DNA of 64,000 bases from Pictodentalium vernedei (taxonomy: Eukaryota; Mollusca; Scaphopoda; Dentaliida; Dentaliidae), in the NCBI GenBank assembly GCA_031216915.1, contig CM062290.1, forward strand, positions 385,870,718 through 385,934,717, written 5' to 3'. Position numbers and translations under genes: made by a program. Below the pieces are notes generated by a model. It ran no database searches. It had not been told where the DNA came from and saw only the letters and a program-made list of their open reading frames with translations. Of this stretch, positions 53,990 to 64,000 are shown in pieces (the stretch's first letter is position 1; each line of letters starts with the position of its first letter).

Positions 53990-55330
53990 TCAATAGGGTC
54001 CTTCGTCGCACCCAGGTCAACTTACCTATGAAGTTTATTGAATGTAAGCTGAACCACTATCAAGTTATCATCCGGAAACCAATTGTTGTGATTTACTATG
54101 TTCAAGGTCACTGTGACCTTGACCTTTGAACTGGCGAGTCCAATATCAATAGGGTTTTTCCTTGCAAGAAGTCAACCCACCTATGGAGCTTCATGAATGT
54201 AGGTTAAGACACTATGAATTTATCGTCCACAAACCAATTGTTGCGATTTACTATGTTCAAGGTCACTGTGACCTTAACCTTTGACCTGGCGAGTTCAAGA
54301 TCAGTAGGGTTCTTCCTCACAGCAAGGCCAATGCAGCTATTAAGTTTCATGACTATAGGCTGAACCACTGTCAAGTTATTGTCTGGAAACCAATTGTTGC
54401 AATTTGGTCACTGTGACCTTGACCTTTGACCTGGCGAGTCCAAGGTCAATAGGGTTCTTCCTCGCACCAAGGCCAACACACCTATGAAGTTTCATGACTC
54501 TAGGTTGAACCACTATCAAGTTCTCATCCGGAAACCAATTGTTGCGATATACTATGTTCAAGGTCACTGTGACCTTGACCTTTGACCTGGTGTGTCCAAC
54601 ATCAATAGGGTTCTTCCTCGCACCAAGGCGAACACGCCTGTAAAGTTTCATGACTCTAGGTTGAACCACTATCAAGTTATCATCCGGAAACCAATTGTTG
54701 CGATATACTATGTTCAAGGTCACTGTGACCTTGACCTTTGACCTGGTGAGTCCAAGATCAATAGAGTTCTTCCTCGCACCAAGGCCAACACACCTATGAA
54801 GTTTCATGACTCTAGGTTGAACCACTATCAAGTTATCATCCGGAAACCAATTGTTGCGATATACTATGTTAAAGGTCACTGTGACCTTGACCTTTGATCT
54901 GGTGAGTCCAAGATCAATAGAGTTCTTCCTCGCACCAAGGCCAACCCACCTATGAAGTTTCATGAATGTAGGTTGAACTACTATCAAGTTATCATCCGGA
55001 AAGGAATTGTTGCGATTTACTATGTTCAAGGTCACGTTGACCTTGACCTTTGTCGTAGCGAGTCCAAAATCAATAGGATTCTTCCCCTCACCAAGGCCAA
55101 TCTACCTATGAAGTTTCATGAATGTGAGTTGAACCATTATCAAGTTATCATCCGGAAACCAATTGTTTAAGATTTACTACGTTCAAGGTCACTGTGACCT
55201 TGACCTTCGACGTAGCATGTCCAAAATCAATAGGGTTCTTCCTCCCACCAAGACCAACCTACGTATGAAGTTTAATGAATGTGAGTTGAACCACTATCAA
55301 GTTATCATCCGGAAACCAATTGTTTACGCC
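53990..55330. repeat. 156-bp tandem array with nuclear-receptor-like sites
   Basis: GGTCAnnnTGACC occurs at 54106, 54261, 54406, 54562, 54718, 54874, 55030 and 55187; the later spacings are 156-157 bp. In most units it runs on as TTGACCTTTGACC, a DR1-type repeat of the same half-site. Units also share AGGGTTCTTCCTCGCACCAAGG, partly quoted, and CAAGTTATCATCCGGAAACC. The long minus-strand frame across it is a repeat translation. A (CCCG)n tract closes the array at 55330-55400. Confidence 0.93.
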
Positions 55331-55919
55331 CGCCCGCCCAAACCGCCCGCCTGCCCGCCCGCCCGCCCGCCCGCACGCCTGCCCGCCCGCCCGCCCGCCA
55401 TTCACCAAACTATAAGTCGAGTTTGACTTCGTCACAACTCGACTAATAACTTCACAACATCGGGGGAAATCAACACGCTCAATATAGTTCCAGGTCACTT
55501 GGAATACAATTCGTGAAAAAGTGATTTCTGAAGCATTCTGCTTTCTTTGTTATGAATTTTGCCTTATTTTATGTGTATCGTCCCGATTTTATACACTCGG
55601 TTATTTTTTTTTACAAGTGGTTCATGTTGTCTTTCTAGTGCGCAATAATTCAGATTTTTTGTCAACAACAACAATGTGCGATCATATGGTCAAATAAGCT
55701 AGGATATACTGTTTAAAATAATGTTAAATTCTTATTGGTAGACAAAGTTCTTAAAACGTTAGGCGGGCAGCATACCGTACTGAGTCCACCACAGTGTCCG
55801 TGTAATGGCCGTGAAGTTTAGAATCTTTCAGCATGTCGAACTGAGAGTGCGTTAATAAGGTTTTCGCGAGGAAAACCATTTGGAATTGATGGGTGTACCA
55901 AGTATAATATATGTATGGC

Positions 55920-56510
55920 ACGGAAGTCAAATACAAAGACAGGGTGTATTGAGGAAGTGTGTGCGTTGATAGAGAAGATTCAATGGAGATCTCCAACTTA
56001 GAGGTAGGGAAAACCCAGCATAAAAAAAAACCGTCATGGAGGATTGTAATCGAAATTGGCGAGAAGGAGGGTGGGGGCAAAGTAAAGAGGTATTTGGATA
56101 GCCCGCTTGATAAAGAGAATCAAGGTTTTGAAGTGTACCTTGATGGCACATTTGAGAGGGGGTGTCACTGATGTTCAAGCGGAGACCGTGGTCGTTGAAG
56201 ATTGGAGAAAATGGGAAAGACAGTGAAAAGGAATGGCAAATGTGTAATTTTGGAGTAGTGGGAACCTTGGAACACTTTCTGTTAGAATGTCTAAAATATG
56301 AGTCTAACATATTAAGATTTACTGGGAGTATAATGGGGAAATTGGATGGGAAGGATATGTGGGTGTTGGGTTAGACACAGAAGAGGGTTAGTTTGCTTGT
56401 CAGAGATATTGGAAAGAATGGGGTTCGGGATTTCAGCAAACAGTTCGATTCTGAATGTGGGGATGAGAAGATAGACGTGGGGAAAGGAAGGCATTTGGGA
56501 ACTCACGATT
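55920..56510 (+). pseudogene. Decayed non-LTR retrotransposon 3' end
   Basis: A frame at about 56200-56374 ends with CNFGVVGTLEHFLLECLKYE, the cysteine/histidine motif (C...G..E..EH.LLEC..Y) typical of the end of non-LTR ORF2 proteins. Several stops and shifts precede it. A related copy lies inverted at 36060-36330. Confidence 0.5.
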
Positions 56511-56999
56511 AATCAAGGCCTTCTCACCTGAAATCACGACAAATCAGATGATGATTATTATTATTACGAAAAATTATTTTTATTATTGGGTGGTGGTGGT
56601 GGTTCAGTGGCGTAGCCAGGGGGCACATGCCCCCAAAATTTCAGTCATGCCCCCCTCCCCCAGGTGATATAGCCTAATTATTTATGCCGTTCACAAATTA
56701 TAAATTTTGGACGCAAACAGACTCAGAGTCAAGGAAATGGCGTTTATTTGTCTCCAATTTCAATTTTTTCCCGGGGAGGACCCCCTCTCCCCTCCTGTGC
56801 TCGTCACCCCCCATCTCGCCGCTATGTGGTTCGGATAATGGTTCGCATCCTACACTCTACCCCCTCCCCCTCTTGTAGTTAAGCGATCTCAATGTAGCGG
56901 CTACCCCCTACCCGTTACGTTCAGATCTCTGAAATAGCCGCCCCCACCTAGATATTACTCTTGCTCCCCCCTAACTTCAATGTTCTGGCTACGCGCCTA

Positions 57000-57695
57000 T
57001 GGTGATTAGCGCATTGGAGCTCAGATCTACAGATCGCAGGTTCGATCCTGATCCACGTCATCTGCATTTTGTTCTTGCAAGGGTAAGATACAAAATCCCA
57101 ATATTGCCACGGACTGTAGTGGTCGAAGTCTTAGGGCACGCTAATATTTATTTATTGGTGTTTAAGGTCACATATTTCTGTACAATGGCTAATCACGACC
57201 ACGACAGTTTTACGGGTGGAGGAAGCCGGAATACCAGGAGAGAACCACCGAGCAACAGCGAGCAACTGTGAGCTCCCCAAGAAACTTACTCCACACAAGC
57301 AGGGTAGCATTGGTTGAAGACAAGTACACCATCGGCGTGCAATACGCCTTAGTACTCAACGCCACCGTGCCCCACGTCGGCAATGAGGAGTGCCTTGCCC
57401 AACGACACAACGCGGTTGTCGCAGGTGGGATTCGAATCGAAGACCTCTCGGCTTGCAGCCTGCATCTCTACCTACTGAGCCACCGAATCTCCAGAGCACG
57501 CTAATGGTACACTGAACTTCAACTAATGCTCACGCTGGATTAGCGGAATACAAAGTTGAAGAGTCCGACAATTACTTTCCGCTGATAAGGTGGTTTTCTG
57601 TGGGTACTCCTGTTTTCTCCGCCCGTAAAACTGTCTGACACAATGTGACCAAGGCTGCTGAAAGTGTCGTTAAATGCAAATAAACAAACAAAAAT
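57000..57695 (+). mobile_element. SINE split by a second SINE
   Basis: A tRNA-like head (AGCGCATTGGAGC and GGTTCGATCC as A and B boxes) at 57000-57132 is separated from its body (CCGCCCGTAAAACTGTCTGAC, partly quoted, to AAACAAACAAA) at 57506-57695 by an inserted SINE. Part of this element's own body was probably lost as well. Confidence 0.6.
57146..57492 (-). mobile_element. tRNA-headed SINE with 13-bp target duplication
   Basis: The complement reads a tRNA-type head (from GGTGGCTCAGTAGGTAG with GGTTCGAATCC-like B box sequence), then the shared body and a short AATAAATA tail. Flanks AGGGCACGCTAAT (57133-57145) and AGAGCACGCTAAT (57493-57505) differ at one base and form the target duplication expected of LINE-mediated insertion. 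Confidence 0.85.
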
Positions 57696-58019
57696 ATTCA
57701 ACCTTGTAAGATTCAGTCTGTTTGCATAGAGTCCACATTGTACTTGAATGCGGCAAAGGTTGAGTGTCATAAAATTCCATTACCTTTTTCTGTGCGATCT
57801 TGCATTTCCATCGCACTTAGCAAGAAAATTGTTTTGTCGTGAGCAGTGGTGTGGCAAGAAAAACTCGTGCACTTAATCATTTGAACCCTAGTGGTATCTT
57901 CCTTCTCAGTTCAAAGGCAGCAATTGGAAGAGACCACATTCATTATTTGAGGGTAGACCAATTAATATTGGTTTACCCCACACATTCACTAAGCGGCCAT
58001 CCTACTTAAGAAAAATTAT

Positions 58020-59362
58020 TTATTTATTTATTTATTGGCGTTTAAGGTCACATACTTATGCGCAATGGCTAATCATGACCGTGACAGTTTTACGGGTGGA
58101 GGAAGCCGGAGTACCCAGAGAGAACCACCGAGCAACGACGAGCAGCTGCCAGCTCGCCAACATCGTAACTCCGCCTTGCAGCACAGGCAGGGTTAGATTG
58201 GTTGAAGACATGCGCACCATCGACGTGCAGGACGCCTCAGTACACGGCGTCATCGTGCCTCCATGTGGACAATCGGGGTTATGTACCTTGCCCAAGGACA
58301 CAACGCGGGAATCCGAATCGATCGCTCAGACGGTCACCTGTCCGAGGACAAACCGGGCTCGACGTTGCTTAAGGGCCTATATAAGTAATGAAATTTTGTT
58401 TATTTTGAAAATTCTCACCTCTGATATTCCTTCAATTCAAATTAAATATACACAAAATGTACATCAAAATGAAGGTTGGGAGGTATAGAACACAAAACAC
58501 ATGTGTAATCAACTCATAGAGTCGACTGTAGGCACCACTGGTTCCTGGAAGTCTGCTGCCGTATTCGCACCAGAACTGATAATTTAATAATATTTCAAGA
58601 AAACAACTTGTGGCCAAATGTTCTTTATGTATCCAAGAACAAAGCTAGGGGATAAAAATTCTTCAAAACACGGCGACAGAGCTGCATTGGGGAAAATTCC
58701 AAAGCCTTTGCTTTTGTTTACGTATGAGTATACTTTCGATTTCCGGTCGACGTCATCGGACAGAAAAAGCATGTAAAAACAACGCCATCTAAAATCAAAT
58801 AATGAAAAAGATCGCCTTCATACAGTATACTGTTATTAGATAGAGATTGGACAGTTGCCATATTCAATGCAAGGTATCATGATACCTGTTGAAATTTCTT
58901 AGAATTTCGATTTTGTTTTTCGATGGAAATTCGTGGTAACGAATGATTTGCGCATGTCTGTCGAGCATGGAAACCATCTTCAAGAAAAAATGCAGACAGT
59001 GTTGTCCTTTTCCAAAATGCAGTCCTATCGCTGTATTCGAAAGTGTTTTGAATGCCTAGCTTTGTTCTTGGATATATGAAGCACATTTGGCCACAAATTG
59101 TTCTGATGAAATATTATTTTATTATCAGTTCTGGTGCGAATACGGTAGCAGACTTCCAGGAACCAGTGGTGCCTACAGTCGACTCTATGAGTCGATTACA
59201 TATGTGTTTCGTGTTCTTTACATCCCAACCTTCATTTTGATGTATACTTTGTGTAAATTTAATCTCAATTTAAGGAATATGAGAGGTGAGAATTTCAAAA
59301 TAAACAAAATTCCATTACTTATATAGGCCCTTAACTTCGGTGATCTGACGAGAACCACTTAA
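58020..59362 (-). mobile_element. 5S-headed SINE interrupted within its 5S segment
   Basis: The body and part of the 5S head lie at 58020-58372 (complement of GCAACGTCGAGCCCGG). The remaining head (complement of GGTTCTCGTCAGATC) is at 59331-59362. The two parts rejoin exactly at the TTAA of the 5S segment GAAGTTAAGCAAC. Confidence 0.85.
58373..59330. mobile_element. TTAA-flanked foldback element inserted in the 5S-headed SINE
   Basis: 958 bp, bounded by TTAA at 58369-58372 and 59331-59334. It starts GGGCCTATATAAGTAATG and ends with the complement. Inverted arms of about 300 bp pair with minor differences (CAGAACTGATAATTTAATAA, GTAGGCACCACTGGTTCC). The centre has no coding content. It is a non-autonomous element, using a TTAA target like the MITE at 16515 but with unrelated termini. 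Confidence 0.85.
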
Positions 59363-59889
59363 GGAAATATGCAAGTATCTGTATGTTTGTGTTTTGTCAA
59401 ATTTGAAGAAACATTGGAATGTTCCATTTTCTCCCGTAGTGGTATGACCAGGGGATCTTTCTATGCCTGGACCGTGGGTAGTTTCCACAAGGGGTTGGGC
59501 TTAGACAATTATCAGCATGGTGACAAATAACGGTAGCCCTTACCAATAAATACAAATCATTATTTCCGAGATATTGCCACAGTAATGTCACGCGAGAAGT
59601 TATTTATCTGCGGGAAAGCGCTGACCAATTGAAGTTAATGCGAAAATGGCCGTTAAAATATGATGATCGGCCTGGGAGGCTGTGACGCCTAAATGTGTGG
59701 GAATTCTCTTTCTTGGACTAACCATTCTGGTAACTTATAGCTCACTCCAGTATATTGCAATTAATTGTTTTTTCACGAGCCATCGGGCAACGCTACGCTT
59801 CAAATCAGTTGTTTTCAATGGTAATGAACTAATACGCGTTGGCTGTAAGGGAAAGAGGCAAGGCTTTAATGGGCTATCAGTAGCAAGAG

Positions 59890-60390
59890 ATGACACTATG
59901 GGAACCTAATTTAACACTGAAATCTCTATAGACATTTGTTCGTCAGAGAAAAATCACTATCGTGTGTACTATGGGGACCTGATTTAACACTGAAAATTCC
60001 CATAGGGTTTTGAAATTTATGAAAAATGTGTGCCGTGTGTGCTATGGGGACTTGATTTAACACTGAAAATTCCCATAGACATTTTTTTCACCAGAGACCA
60101 GAGTGTCATCGGCCGATGGCACTCTGGCGAAAAAGTGTCTATGGGAATTTTCAGTGTTAAATCAAGTCCGTTCGGCCGATGGCACTCTGGCTAAAAAAAT
60201 GTGTATGGGAATTTTCATTGTTAAATCAAGTCCTCATAATACACATGACCCAAATTTTTCATAAATTTCAAAACCTTATGGGAATTTTCAGTGTTAAATC
60301 AGGTCCCCATAGAACACACGATCGTGATTTTTCTCTGGCGTACAAATATCTGGAGATTTCAGTGTTATATTAGGACCCCATAGTGTCATC
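59890..60390. repeat. Long inverted repeat with reiterated 35-bp motif
   Basis: CTATGGGGACCTGATTTAAC plus ACTGAAAATTCCCATAG occurs three times on the left arm, and its complement four times on the right. The arms meet at CATCGGCCGATG near 60112. The central CCAGAGTGTCATCGGCCG also forms a smaller hairpin with GATGGCACTCTGG. Confidence 0.8.
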
Positions 60391-60514
60391 GACTCTTAGC
60401 ACAGTTTTCCCCATAGACAATCCTGGAGGCACTCTGGCGTAATTGCAACATTTTATTCCAAACTTGATTTAGGATATCTTGTTTCTATATCTCTGGATTT
60501 TTTTTTTTTTTTAG

Positions 60515-60920
60515 AAAAGCCGGGAGCATTGGTAGACTGTTGGACTTCTGTTCTAGAGGTCCCGAGTTCGACCCCCGTCCGGGACGACACGCGTTGTGTC
60601 CTTGGGCAAGGCACTTTATCCCGGTTGCCAACATGGGGACACGATAACGCCGTGTACTAAGGAGGCGTATTGCACGTCGATGTTGCACGTCGATGGTGCA
60701 CGTCGATGGTGCACATGTCTTCAACCGCTGTAACCCTGCTTGAGCGGAGCTTGAACAGAGTTAGAATGTTGAGGAGCTGACAGCTGCTCGTCGATGCTCG
60801 GTGGTTCTCTCTGGTCTGGGTACTCCGGCTTCCTCCACCCGTAAAACGGTCACGATTAGCTCACGATTAGCCATTGTGCATAAGTATGTGACCTTAAACA
60901 CCAATAATTAAATAATATTT
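60515..60920 (+). mobile_element. SINE with a distinct tRNA-like head
   Basis: The head AGCATTGGTAGACTGTTGG with GAGTTCGACCCCC differs from the other tRNA heads in the window. The downstream body is the shared one (GTGTCCTTGGGCAAGGCAC, GGTTCTCTCTGGTC, CTTCCTCCACCCGTAAAACG). GCACGTCGATG(T/G)T is locally triplicated near 60670. Confidence 0.8.
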
Positions 60921-61069
60921 CAGAAAAGCTGAGAAAAAACAAAATGAAAAAAAACTTGATGGCACGCGTTGTGGTCGAACTTTCTGTGACAGTTGTTTTC
61001 GGTGTAAAATATTTAGGATTATATGCAGGAAGTTCACCAGACATCATCTCAACACCGCGCCACTGGGTT

Positions 61070-61580
61070 GAAAACTGAATTTTTTGGAAGGTGGCCTTGA
61101 CAAGGGGCTACCTTTATGTAAGAATCGCTGTATTCGGCAGTGTTTTTAACATTAATAGCATGATTCACATTTGGTGTGTCTGTTACTCTTGATCCTCTGT
61201 ATTTTACGTCCTGTGATGATTCGTTATTGTCTACAAGTTGCCTCTATTTTATTGTGAGATTTACCCGTTGATCGTTTGCCTTAGCATTCAATGCAACTGG
61301 AACAGATTACTGTTATAAGGGTCTGTGGTCCCAGGTTTTAAACACAGGAATCTCAATTAATGGAAGATCCGTGAAGATGCAACCGCTTCAATTTAATTAA
61401 TATCATCTATGTCAAGCAGGAATTCCAGCAGGCATCGTCCTAACTCTTTGTCACTGGATTGAAAACTGTGAAGGTTTTTTGGAAGGTGGCCTCGACGGGA
61501 GGCTACCTTTTTGTAAGAATAGCTGTATTCGGCAATGTTTTTAACATTAATAGCATGTCTGTTACTCTTGATCCATTGTA
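61070..61580. repeat. Direct duplication of about 130 bp
   Basis: TTGGAAGGTGGCC, GTAAGAAT(C/A)GCTGTATTCGGCA and TTTTTAACATTAATAGCATG occur near 61084 and 61479, about 395 bp apart. A 24-bp piece present in the first copy is missing from the second. It lies just before the capsid relic. Confidence 0.7.
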
Positions 61581-61735
61581 TTTTACTTCCAAGTTATTGA
61601 TTATACTATATCCGTCACCAGCTAGTGCCACTCTATATGTATGGCATTTAGAAATTCAAATAATGTTGAATGTTATGAATATATTGCATATAATTTGCAT
61701 ATTGTTATACTTGGTTCAGATCTTTTAAAGATAAC

Positions 61736-62480
61736 ATTTGTCCTCCTGGAAAACGTGATATAAATATTCATCTTACAGTAGATGATGTTATCTTCAGAAC
61801 AGCCAGAGATGACGATGATGCTTAATCAGCATTGCATGGAAGATATATTGTAACTAAGATAAAATTATGAATACAAAAGATTTAACATTAATACAGCTGG
61901 TCAAAAAACTATATTTAGATAGATTTCTTACACCCCATAAATGGATATATCTGAAGGATCGTGTTGAAGTATCCCCAAGTACACAACAACAAACTGGCGT
62001 GTTTATGATAGCCTCAGGTATAGATAAGCCAAGAGATATGTATTTATTTAGGCACTCAACGATACTAAAATAGATTCACAAACAGAAAATCCATTTATTT
62101 TTAACACATATGCAATTGCAAATACAAAAACCATTACAGCTTGTCAATTAGAATTTTCCACCCAAAATAACAACCCAGTCCTTGTGTAGAAAGGGCTAGA
62201 CTATACAGAGAGTTCATTCAGTATACAAAGGGGGCTAACGGTTATCTGACTGGCAGTTTCATTGGATATAAAGATATCAGCCACTGTATGGGTTAATTTA
62301 TTTCGACTTAACAAACCAGAAACCAGATACATGTATTAAAAATGGATCATCAGAATTATTATTTAGATATACATTATCGGGAGTATTGAATGAAGCTTTC
62401 AGCTTTTATGCTTTAGTAATGTATGAACAAGATATCATGGTTGGTGTAATATCTGGTAAGACAAGATTATTTGCATAATA
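61736..62480 (+). pseudogene. Capsid-protein relic of a second Polinton-like virus
   Basis: Broken frames carry, in order: VDDVIFRTARDDDDA; WIYLKDRVEVSPSTQQQTG and DKPRDMYLFRH; ENPFIFNTYAIANTKT with ACQLEFST; YFDLTNQK-like sequence; and NEAFSFYALVMYEQDIMV. These blocks follow the order in the other invertebrate Polinton/adintovirus-like capsid family, which is clearly different from the capsid gene at 6605-7806. At least four frame changes or stops are present, and no partner genes or inverted ends are seen nearby. The family call rests on remembered patterns. Confidence 0.55.
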
Positions 62481-62816
62481 ATATAATCATATAGTATAAA
62501 AAAGATGACAATTTATCAACCAATCAAAATTAACCTGCAATTTCACTCTCTGTTATCTACTATGAATGAAATTGCAAATCTCTAAGGGTGAAAGAACAGT
62601 TATTATTTGTGTTTGTGAGAGAAACATGCCATTTACCTAAACTGAAGTGAGAAATTATCGAATTGTAATGATCCTAATGATATTTTATAAACAATAATCT
62701 GCAGAACCAGAGACAACTTTTCTCCACCCACCAAGGCCGTGTATTGGAAATTATATTTGACATATTATTTTCTAGTTTAAATCTCTGTTTTTATTGTGCA
62801 ACATTGTACTTGAATT

Positions 62817-63117
62817 GGGGGCGCGGTGGCTCAGTTGGTAGAGGTGCAGGCTGCAAGCCGAGAGGTCCTCGGTTCGAATCCCACCTGCGGCAACCGCGTT
62901 GTGTCCTTGGGCAAGACACTTCACCCCGATTGCCTAGGGGCACGATGACGCTGTGTACTGAGGCGTACTGCACGTCGATGGTGCGCATGTCTTCAACCAA
63001 TCTAGCCCTGCCTGTGCTGCGGTGCAGAGTTCAGAGTTACGATGTTGGAGAGCTGACAGCTGCTCGTCGTTGCTCGGTGGTTCTCTCCGGGTACTCCGGC
63101 TTCCTCCACCCGTAAAT
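62817..63117 (+). mobile_element. tRNA-headed SINE, 3'-truncated
   Basis: The clearest head in the window: GTGGCTCAGTTGGTAGAGGTGC (A box, partly quoted) and GGTTCGAATCCCACC (B box). The body runs to CTTCCTCCACCCGTAA and then switches abruptly to the retrotransposon sequence. Confidence 0.88.
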
Positions 63118-63119
63118 TA

Positions 63120-64000
63120 CATATACCGTACATATTATAAATACTTCTTTCAGTGAGGGAAAAGTTCCGGATAGGATGAAAATTGCTAAAGTAATACCTG
63201 TCTTTAAATCGGTAGAGGAGAAGGAGTTTACAAACTACAGGCCGATCAGCATTCTTCCCGTATTTTCCAAAATTCTTGAAAAACTCATGTCTGTAAGACT
63301 TGTAAAATTCCTAAATAAATATGACATTCTTTACCAACAACAATACGGGTTCAGGAAAGAGCATAGTACTTTACATTTGACTATGCACCTGCTAAAATAT
63401 ATGGCTCTCAAGAGCAACAAAGACAGTCAAGATAGTACGATAACCCTGTTTCTGGATCTCTCTAACGCCTTCGATAACATAAGTCATGAAATATTAATTA
63501 GAAAACTAGACTATTATGGGATAAGAGGTAATGCAAACAACTGGTTTAAGAGCTATCTCCACAGTAGGGCCCAATATGCCTCTCTTGGATATGGTAAATC
63601 TGGTCAAGCTGAACTAACATGTGGAGTTCCTCAAGGTTCTATCCTCGGCCCTCTCCTCTTTCTCATATATATAATGTATATAAACGACATGATTAAGTCA
63701 ACAAAGCTGAACCTATAATCTTTTGCAGATGACACCTCGGTATACAAATCTGGTGTGGATATAAACCGGCTAGTCTTAGACTTTAATGAAGAAACTTCAA
63801 AAAATATTTGATTGGTGTTCTGCTAACCACTTAGTACTAAACGCCCCAAAAAAACCAAAAAAAAAAAAAAACCGAAATACATTATACTTCACCCATGTCA
63901 CAAAGACAAGAATGTCACATCCTAACAGATATGGATAAACAATCAAGTTGTTGATAGAGTTGGTTTTCGTGAGACTGAAAAATATGTCAAATTCCTTAGT
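63120..64000 (+). pseudogene. Non-LTR retrotransposon reverse transcriptase, cut by window edge
   Basis: The frame around 63147-63718 carries the RT blocks: KIAKVIPVFK, NYRPISILPVFSKILEK, QYGFRKEHST, LFLDLSNAFDNISHEIL (first catalytic aspartate) and CGVPQGSILGPLLF. A TAA at 63716-63718 comes just before SFADDTSVYK (the FADD catalytic box), so the enzyme is interrupted. An A-run near 63855 causes another shift. The sequence order is that of jockey/CR1-type elements; the exact clade is not determined. It is 5'-truncated against the SINE. Confidence 0.85.

Noticed and set aside
54376..55035. 219-codon minus-strand open frame across the 156-bp array
   Set aside because: It is a translation of the tandem repeat (period 156, divisible by 3), with identical blocks recurring every 52 residues; no domain and no start context.

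Overview
The window is non-coding, repeat-rich eukaryotic DNA with no convincing host gene. It holds SINEs with tRNA or 5S rRNA heads, a Penelope-like retroelement, non-LTR fragments, foldback MITEs, long tandem arrays, many poly-G/C runs and one assembly gap (N run, 32779-32878). This mix, with arrays built on AAGGTCA-type units, fits a marine invertebrate, perhaps a mollusc or another lophotrochozoan. That placement is an inference and is weak.

The central feature is a complete Polinton/Maverick (adintovirus-like) element at 3032-15930, 12.9 kb long. Its terminal inverted repeats are about 730 bp and start with AG, and it is flanked by a perfect 6-bp duplication (GCCATG). A rightward block carries an unknown gene, a two-helix membrane protein, a zinc-ribbon plus phospholipase A2 protein, a retroviral-type integrase, a double jelly-roll capsid protein and a small CARD-domain protein. 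A leftward block carries a coiled-coil protein, a small basic virion-like protein, the packaging ATPase, a penton-like capsid protein, a polymerase remnant, an adenain-type protease, a fibre shaft with an SV40-like nuclear localisation signal, and a fibre-head-like protein. Almost every gene has stops or frameshifts and the polymerase has been gutted, so the copy is dead. It still shows a virion gene set joined to a captured death-fold gene.

From 18626 to 25181 lies a DNA transposon with an intact 1552-residue protein (two N-terminal zinc modules, a FEN1/PIN-like nuclease core, a C-terminal cysteine-rich CXC tail) and inverted termini starting (T)AGCGGGGGAGG. It sits inside a repeat whose undisturbed paralogue is at 50650-51200, so the insertion point can be read directly. 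A Penelope-like element with about 400-bp inverted ends lies at 29313-32777 and abuts the gap.

The right half holds mostly small repeats: a 165-bp array (39856-41345), a 22-bp array (46288-46515), a 156-bp array with a nuclear-receptor-like palindrome in every unit (53990-55330), a SINE split by another SINE (57000-57695), a 5S-headed SINE split by a TTAA-flanked foldback element (58020-59362), a decayed capsid gene from a second, different Polinton-like virus (about 61736-62480), and a non-LTR reverse transcriptase running off the right edge.
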